From Ascidiaceihabitans sp. (GTDB lineage Bacteria; Pseudomonadota; Alphaproteobacteria; Rhodobacterales; Rhodobacteraceae): a DNA stretch of 32,116 bases. The notes beneath the pieces were generated by a model that saw only the letters and a program-made list of their open reading frames with translations, searched no databases and was not told where the DNA came from. A program made the position numbers and the translations under genes. Below are positions 27,464 to 32,116 of this stretch, one piece after another; position 1 is the stretch's first letter, and each line of letters begins with the position of its first letter. The DNA is taken from contig JALZUL010000218.1 in assembly GCA_023301665.1 (NCBI GenBank), positions 1 to 32,116 on the forward strand, written 5' to 3'.

Positions 27464-28130
27464 ATGTCGCAGCACCTAGGATTGGAATAAACAGGTTCAA
27501 AAGCGGCACTGACAAGGGCATTGCCATCAAAATGCCAGCCAACCAGATGGTCCCAATATGCCGCTTGCGCAGTACTTTGGCTTGCGCACGCCCAATACGG
27601 CGCATGGCGGCAAGCATGAAATATTCGCGGCCCAACAAGAACCCGTTTAATGCCCAGAAAATGAACGGAGCGGCAAACGAGAAAGCTGCATAAAATATCA
27701 AGGCAAGGATATTTGCCGCGATCAAAACGCCCAAAAAATTGACGGTATCCTTTAACGCATCGCCAAAGGGCACAGGATCAACCTTTGGCAGGGATGGATA
27801 ATGTTTATCCTCAACCGCTTGGGCGACCTCATCAAGAAATAAAGATGTTATGGCTGACGCCACTGGCACCATCAGAAAGATCGACAAGAATGCGATCAAA
27901 AAGAAGGAACCCCAGCTGATAAGATCTTTCAGCCATTGTATTTCGCCTAATATACCAAAAAAGACGGCTTCACCGGTAAAGTAGTTGATCAGCCAAACAA
28001 ACCCGCTGGTAAAGCCGACAAGCAAAGCGATGGTGAGGATTATTCCCAATCCTAATACACGGCGAAACCTTGGATCACCCATCTGCCCAAGTGCTGCGAA
28101 GAAACTTGAGAAAATCATTGAGAAACCCAA
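27423..28130 (-). CDS. EI24/CysZ-like membrane protein
   Basis: Multi-TM; GFMVPVASAITSLFLDEVAQAVE-type region and GFLLGREYFMLAAMRRIG. Confidence 0.8.
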   Translation of the reverse strand: MGFSMIFSSFFAALGQMGDPRFRRVLGLGIILTIALLVGFTSGFVWLINYFTGEAVFFGILGEIQWLKDLISWGSFFLIAFLSIFLMVPVASAITSLFLDEVAQAVEDKHYPSLPKVDPVPFGDALKDTVNFLGVLIAANILALIFYAAFSFAAPFIFWALNGFLLGREYFMLAAMRRIGRAQAKVLRKRHIGTIWLAGILMAMPLSVPLLNLFIPILGAATFTHLYHRLSQTRA

Positions 28131-28693
28131 GTCGTGATCTCATCAAGTGCAGGACGTGGGCGCTCTGGTGGTGCGGTGGTTTCTGTGGCGATATGGATGA
28201 ATCCAGCGATGCGCTCGTTTTCTTTCAAATCAAATGCTTCGGTCATAAAGGCACGGTCGTGGCTTGCCCATCCGCTCAGCCAATTGGCACCCCACCCAGC
28301 GGCCAATGCGGCGTTGAGAAGGGCCAAACATACTGCACCTGCGGAATAGGTTTGTTCTAAGGCAGGGATTTTTTCCGAAGCTTTCTGCACTTCAATCACC
28401 GCCACTGCCAAATGCCCTTGCTCAAATTGCAGACGTCCTTTTGTGATCTGTTCGGGGGCTAGGCCCAATGCCTCGCCCCGTGATTGCACGATCGACGCAA
28501 TGCGCGGCATTGCTGGCTTCTCGATTACAATGAAACGCCAAGGTTCAAGTTTTCCATGATCAGGGGTGCGTGCTGCTGCAACTAACAATTGCTCTAGCTC
28601 ACTGCGATCGGGAACCGGCATCGATAAGGTTTTAGCGGGACGCGAGCGACGGGTTTGGAGGAACGTAAGGGCGTCTGGATTTGGATTGGGCAT
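28115..28693 (-). CDS. nitroreductase family protein
   Basis: LQTRRSRPAKTLSMPVPDRSELEQLLVAAARTPDHGKLEPWRFIVIE...GAVCLALLNAALAAGWGANWLSGW. Confidence 0.9.
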   Translation of the reverse strand: MPNPNPDALTFLQTRRSRPAKTLSMPVPDRSELEQLLVAAARTPDHGKLEPWRFIVIEKPAMPRIASIVQSRGEALGLAPEQITKGRLQFEQGHLAVAVIEVQKASEKIPALEQTYSAGAVCLALLNAALAAGWGANWLSGWASHDRAFMTEAFDLKENERIAGFIHIATETTAPPERPRPALDEITTWVSQ

Positions 28694-28758
28694 AACGAAC
28701 CTGTTGTGAACTTTGATGATATGTTTGGGCCGTAGGCGCGGCTTTCAAGGGGGCAGCT

Positions 28759-29865
28759 CTAAAGATCTAGCAATCCGGCCATACGATCGATTTCAGAAAT
28801 AAGAAAGGCATCAAATCGCGCGCTGGGCTGTCGGTTTTGAAACGCTTTTGCGAAAGGGTCCGGTGCGGTGATTGAGCTACCAGACATTGCTTCGAGTACG
28901 GCGTGCCCACAGAAAGGCACGTAGACTTCTGAATAACCGCCCTCATGAACCAGTACCAATTTCCCGTCGCATGTTTCTTCAGCAAGTGTTTTGATTTTTA
29001 ATGTCATCTCGCGAAAGGTCTCGGCCGTGGCCAACATACTCGAAAGCGGGTCTACAACGGCGGCGTCAAAACCACAGGCGACGATGATGATGTCTGGATT
29101 GAACGCCTCTATTGCCGGCACTGCAACACGGTCCATGGCATGCAGGTATGCGGTGTGGCCCCCACCTGCTGGCAATGGAAGGTTGATGTTATATCCCTCA
29201 CCTTCGCCGGTGCCGCGATCTTCAAGAGCGCCAGTGTGCAAAGGGTAGTTGCCTTCTTGGTGAAAGCTGATGCTGAGCACATCGTCACGGTCATAAAAGA
29301 TCGCTTCAGTGCCGTTGCCATGGTGTACATCCCAGTCCAAAACCGCGACGCGTCCGGCTAGACCTTTGGCCTTTGCCGATTCAATGGCGATCGCGATATT
29401 GGCCATCAAGCAAAACCCATTTGGATCGTCTGGCAAACAGTGGTGCCCCGGAGGGCGCGACAAGGAATAAGCGTTGTCGAGATCACCCTTCAGTACTGCC
29501 TCGACCGCTGCAAGACATAGACCCGACGATAGGGCCGCGATCTCGTATCCCCCCTTGGCAAACGGGGCATGCTCGCCAAGCTCTCCGCCATGTTCGTCCG
29601 ACATGGCTTTAAACGCGTTTAGGTAGCTCTCTGGATGGACCCGTAACAGAGCCTCACGAGAGGTCTCGGGGGCCGTGCGAACATCAAGATCTTGGGTTAG
29701 CCCCGTGACGTCCATGAGGTTCTTTAGGCGCCGTTTTGTCTCGGGGCTTTCTGGCAATCCACCTGCGGCAAGGGGTTGAACCAAACCACCCAAAGGGGCT
29801 GTGAAGGCATAGTTGCCACCAGCATGCCAAAAAGTGCGTTCATCCCAAAAGAACCCAGTTGTCAT
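28759..29865 (-). CDS. histone deacetylase/acetylpolyamine amidohydrolase family protein
   Basis: SRPPGHHCLPDDPNGFCLMANIAIAIE, VLDWDVHHGNGTEAIFYDRDDVLSISFHQ, GFDAAVVDPLS, HEGGYS. Confidence 0.93.
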   Translation of the reverse strand: MTTGFFWDERTFWHAGGNYAFTAPLGGLVQPLAAGGLPESPETKRRLKNLMDVTGLTQDLDVRTAPETSREALLRVHPESYLNAFKAMSDEHGGELGEHAPFAKGGYEIAALSSGLCLAAVEAVLKGDLDNAYSLSRPPGHHCLPDDPNGFCLMANIAIAIESAKAKGLAGRVAVLDWDVHHGNGTEAIFYDRDDVLSISFHQEGNYPLHTGALEDRGTGEGEGYNINLPLPAGGGHTAYLHAMDRVAVPAIEAFNPDIIIVACGFDAAVVDPLSSMLATAETFREMTLKIKTLAEETCDGKLVLVHEGGYSEVYVPFCGHAVLEAMSGSSITAPDPFAKAFQNRQPSARFDAFLISEIDRMAGLLDL

Positions 29866-29970
29866 ATCGTTCTCCGATCCATGTTTGATCAGAGGGTGAC
29901 AAAGGGCAGGACCGTTGTCCAGTTGTAAGCGCCACCTGTGTGGCGATTACATTTGTCAAAACGAAGGGCC

Positions 29971-30996
29971 CTAAACGGCTGGGCGAACCATTCCGACGAT
30001 ATCATAGGTTTTTTGTAAAATCGGGGCAGTAATTTCGCGGGCCTGCAAGGCCCCTTTGGCAAGGATGCGATCGATTTCAGCAGGGTCGTCCATCAAGCGC
30101 GCCATTTCTGTCGAGATGGGCGATAATTTGGACACGGCCAAGTCGCTGAGCATTGGTTTGAACTGGCCGAATTGTTTGCCACCGACGTCTGCCAAAACCT
30201 GATCCACAGTCATATCAGCCAGAGCTGCATAGATGTTGACCAAGTTGCGCGCGTCTGGACGCTCTGCCAATCCTGCAGCCTCCGAAGGCAGAGCATCTGC
30301 GTCAGATTTTGCTTTGCGGATCTTTTTTGCAATGGAATCCGCATCATCGGTCATGTTGATACGGCTGGCATCTGATGGATCGGACTTGGACATCTTTTTT
30401 GTCCCGTCGCGCAACGACATCACGCGGGTTGCTGCACCCTCGATCACCGGCTCGGTCATGGGAAAGAAATCAACGCCGTAATCATGGTTGAACTTGGCCG
30501 CGATGTCGCGGGTCAGCTCAAGGTGTTGTTTTTGATCTTCGCCCACAGGCACGTGGGTCGCGTGATAGACCAGAATGTCAGCGGCCATCAAAGCCGGATA
30601 CCCAAATAATCCAAGGGAGGCCGCCTGTGAATTTTTGCCTGCCTTATCTTTGAACTGGGTCATGCGTTGCATCCAGCCCATGCGGGCGACGCAGTTAAAA
30701 ATCCAACCAAGCTGCGCATGCTCTGGTACCTGACTTTGATTGATCAAAATCGATTTCTCAGGGCTGATGCCTGAGGCAATAAAACCGGCAGCCAATTCAC
30801 GGGTGTTGTGTTGAAGCGCTTTGGGATCTTGGAAAACAGTGATCGCGTGAAGGTCGACCATGCAATAGACGCACTCGGCAACCTCGTCTTGCATGGTGAC
30901 AAATCGCTTGATGGCACCAAGGTAGTTGCCAAGGGTCAGGCCACCTGATGGCTGGATGCCGGAAAATACGCGTGGCGTGAATGTTGTTTCGGTCAT
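29971..30996 (-). CDS. trpS: tryptophanyl-tRNA synthetase
   Basis: [20 protein letters not shown] and KMSKSDPSD. Start at MTETTFTP (30996); the longer ORF to 31260 is not supported. Confidence 0.96.
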   Translation of the reverse strand: MTETTFTPRVFSGIQPSGGLTLGNYLGAIKRFVTMQDEVAECVYCMVDLHAITVFQDPKALQHNTRELAAGFIASGISPEKSILINQSQVPEHAQLGWIFNCVARMGWMQRMTQFKDKAGKNSQAASLGLFGYPALMAADILVYHATHVPVGEDQKQHLELTRDIAAKFNHDYGVDFFPMTEPVIEGAATRVMSLRDGTKKMSKSDPSDASRINMTDDADSIAKKIRKAKSDADALPSEAAGLAERPDARNLVNIYAALADMTVDQVLADVGGKQFGQFKPMLSDLAVSKLSPISTEMARLMDDPAEIDRILAKGALQAREITAPILQKTYDIVGMVRPAV

Positions 30997-31099
30997 CTTG
31001 GTGTCCTCAAGCTCTGGGCAAATCTGCGTTTCTGGCTTACCCACGGGGCAAAGAGACGTCAACAGGCGCTCTTGTTTGGACCGCGCGGAGAGCACAACC

Positions 31100-31783
31100 A
31101 TGTACCAAGACCACAACGCCCCTCCCTTTAATCCTATGCCCACGGTGGTGTGGCTACTTTTCTTTATGCTGATGGGGACTGAATTGGTCTTTACGCTGGG
31201 AGAGCAAGGATTAGTGGGCGGACCACAAGCGATTGGGTGGCGACACCTGACGATCAGCAATTATGGATTTTCGGGCATTGCTTTTGATTGGATGGTTCTA
31301 AACGGACAGATGCCGTTTGAGTACGCGAGCCGTGTTTTGACCTATATGTTCTTGCACTACAATTTCACCGCGGCCGTCTTTTCAAGTGTGATCTTGCTTG
31401 CGATGGGAAAGCTTGTTGGCGAAGTCATGGGGCAACTTGCTGTCGTGATTTTGTTCATTTTTAGTGGTGTTTTTGGAGCGTTGATCTTTGGTTTGGTCAC
31501 AGATCAAGTTTGGCTTATTGGTGCATATCCAAGCGTTTATGGGTTGATCGGGGCCTATACCTTTTTGCTGTGGCAACGATTGGCGGGAAGCGGGATGCAA
31601 CAGCTCTCGGCGTTCCGCTTGATTGGGTTTTTGATGGGCATTCAACTGGTCTTTGGTATGTTCTTTGCCACTGGTCTGGACTGGGTGGCCGAGCTTGCAG
31701 GCTTTTGTTGCGGGTTCGTTTTATCTGTCATCGTGATGCCAGGTGGGATCGCGCGGATCAGGGGATTGATCCAGCGCGATTGA
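31100..31783 (+). CDS. rhomboid-family-like membrane protein
   Basis: [64 protein letters not shown], multi-TM. The Ser in the YPSVYGL position is not the classic GxSG. Confidence 0.75.
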   Translation: MYQDHNAPPFNPMPTVVWLLFFMLMGTELVFTLGEQGLVGGPQAIGWRHLTISNYGFSGIAFDWMVLNGQMPFEYASRVLTYMFLHYNFTAAVFSSVILLAMGKLVGEVMGQLAVVILFIFSGVFGALIFGLVTDQVWLIGAYPSVYGLIGAYTFLLWQRLAGSGMQQLSAFRLIGFLMGIQLVFGMFFATGLDWVAELAGFCCGFVLSVIVMPGGIARIRGLIQRD

Positions 31784-31787
31784 TTGA

Positions 31788-32116
31788 TTACCCGCGCCTC
31801 ACAGCCTTTTTGAACTCGGAGAGTTTGAAGGCACCTAACAGGTGACCTGAGATGAAATAGGTGATCATACCCAGCACGATAAGCACGATGAGCGCGATGT
31901 AACGCACGCCGTTCATTCCAAAGGCGGGGGACATCACAAGGTGCCCTGCCCAAAGGCATCCGCCCATTACGCCAGAGGCTAAAATGATACGCCAAATGCG
32001 TTTGCGCAATTGCGTATCAAAGCGCGCTACCTCGCCCATTTGGCGGGCTCCGATCATGAGCAACGCAACCATAACCCAGCCAGCGACGGTGGCGGCGATG
32101 GCTGGTGCAATACTGC
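31788..32116 (-). CDS. murJ: lipid II flippase MurJ/MviN, C-terminal part, truncated by window edge
   Basis: Open through the window edge: SIAPAIAATVAGWVMVALLMIGARQMGEVARFDTQLRKRIWRIILASGVMGG. Confidence 0.85.
   Translation of the reverse strand, partial: SIAPAIAATVAGWVMVALLMIGARQMGEVARFDTQLRKRIWRIILASGVMGGCLWAGHLVMSPAFGMNGVRYIALIVLIVLGMITYFISGHLLGAFKLSEFKKAVRRG

Noticed and set aside
30926-31099. N-terminal extension of the rhomboid ORF
   Set aside because: Overlaps trpS on the other strand; the ATG at 31100 gives a sensible start.
30997-31260. N-terminal extension of the trpS ORF
   Set aside because: Overlaps the divergent rhomboid gene; normal TrpRS start [16 protein letters not shown] is at 30996.

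Overview
Chromosomal window from an alphaproteobacterium that looks like the Roseobacter/Rhodobacteraceae group, judging by gene content and protein flavour. The housekeeping flanks are: petABC (cytochrome bc1; petC cut at the left edge), a GST, mtaB-dapF (4-bp ATGA overlap), tRNA-Lys(TTT) with a clear sigma70-type promoter, a peroxiredoxin-like gene, a LuxR-type response regulator and a PfkB sugar kinase on the left; aspS with a terminator, a GNAT acetyltransferase, a REC-domain protein, mce, a DUF1467-like gene, an EI24/CysZ-like gene, a nitroreductase, a deacetylase-like gene, trpS, a rhomboid-like gene and murJ (cut at the right edge) on the right. Between them (about 9.3-23.0 kb) is an accessory surface-glycan type locus. 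It holds three paralogous GT2-like transferases on alternating strands (one fused to a degenerate FkbM/methyltransferase-like domain), a GT32-like transferase, a GT90/CAP10-like transferase, another GT-A-like transferase, a serine alpha/beta hydrolase, two orphan proteins, a sulfatase with a C-terminal RTX tail, and a GT61 transferase. The most interesting details are: two unlisted micro-ORFs (29 and 49 codons) that fill the 'intergenic' gaps of this locus and overlap the neighbouring genes at stop/start codons; the tightly coupled orphan/LamG-like/RTX-sulfatase triplet; a decayed GntR-like regulator that still faces a perfect palindromic operator-like site; and a structured leader with a LacI-type palindrome upstream of the PfkB kinase. 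No CRISPR array, IS element or prophage was seen.
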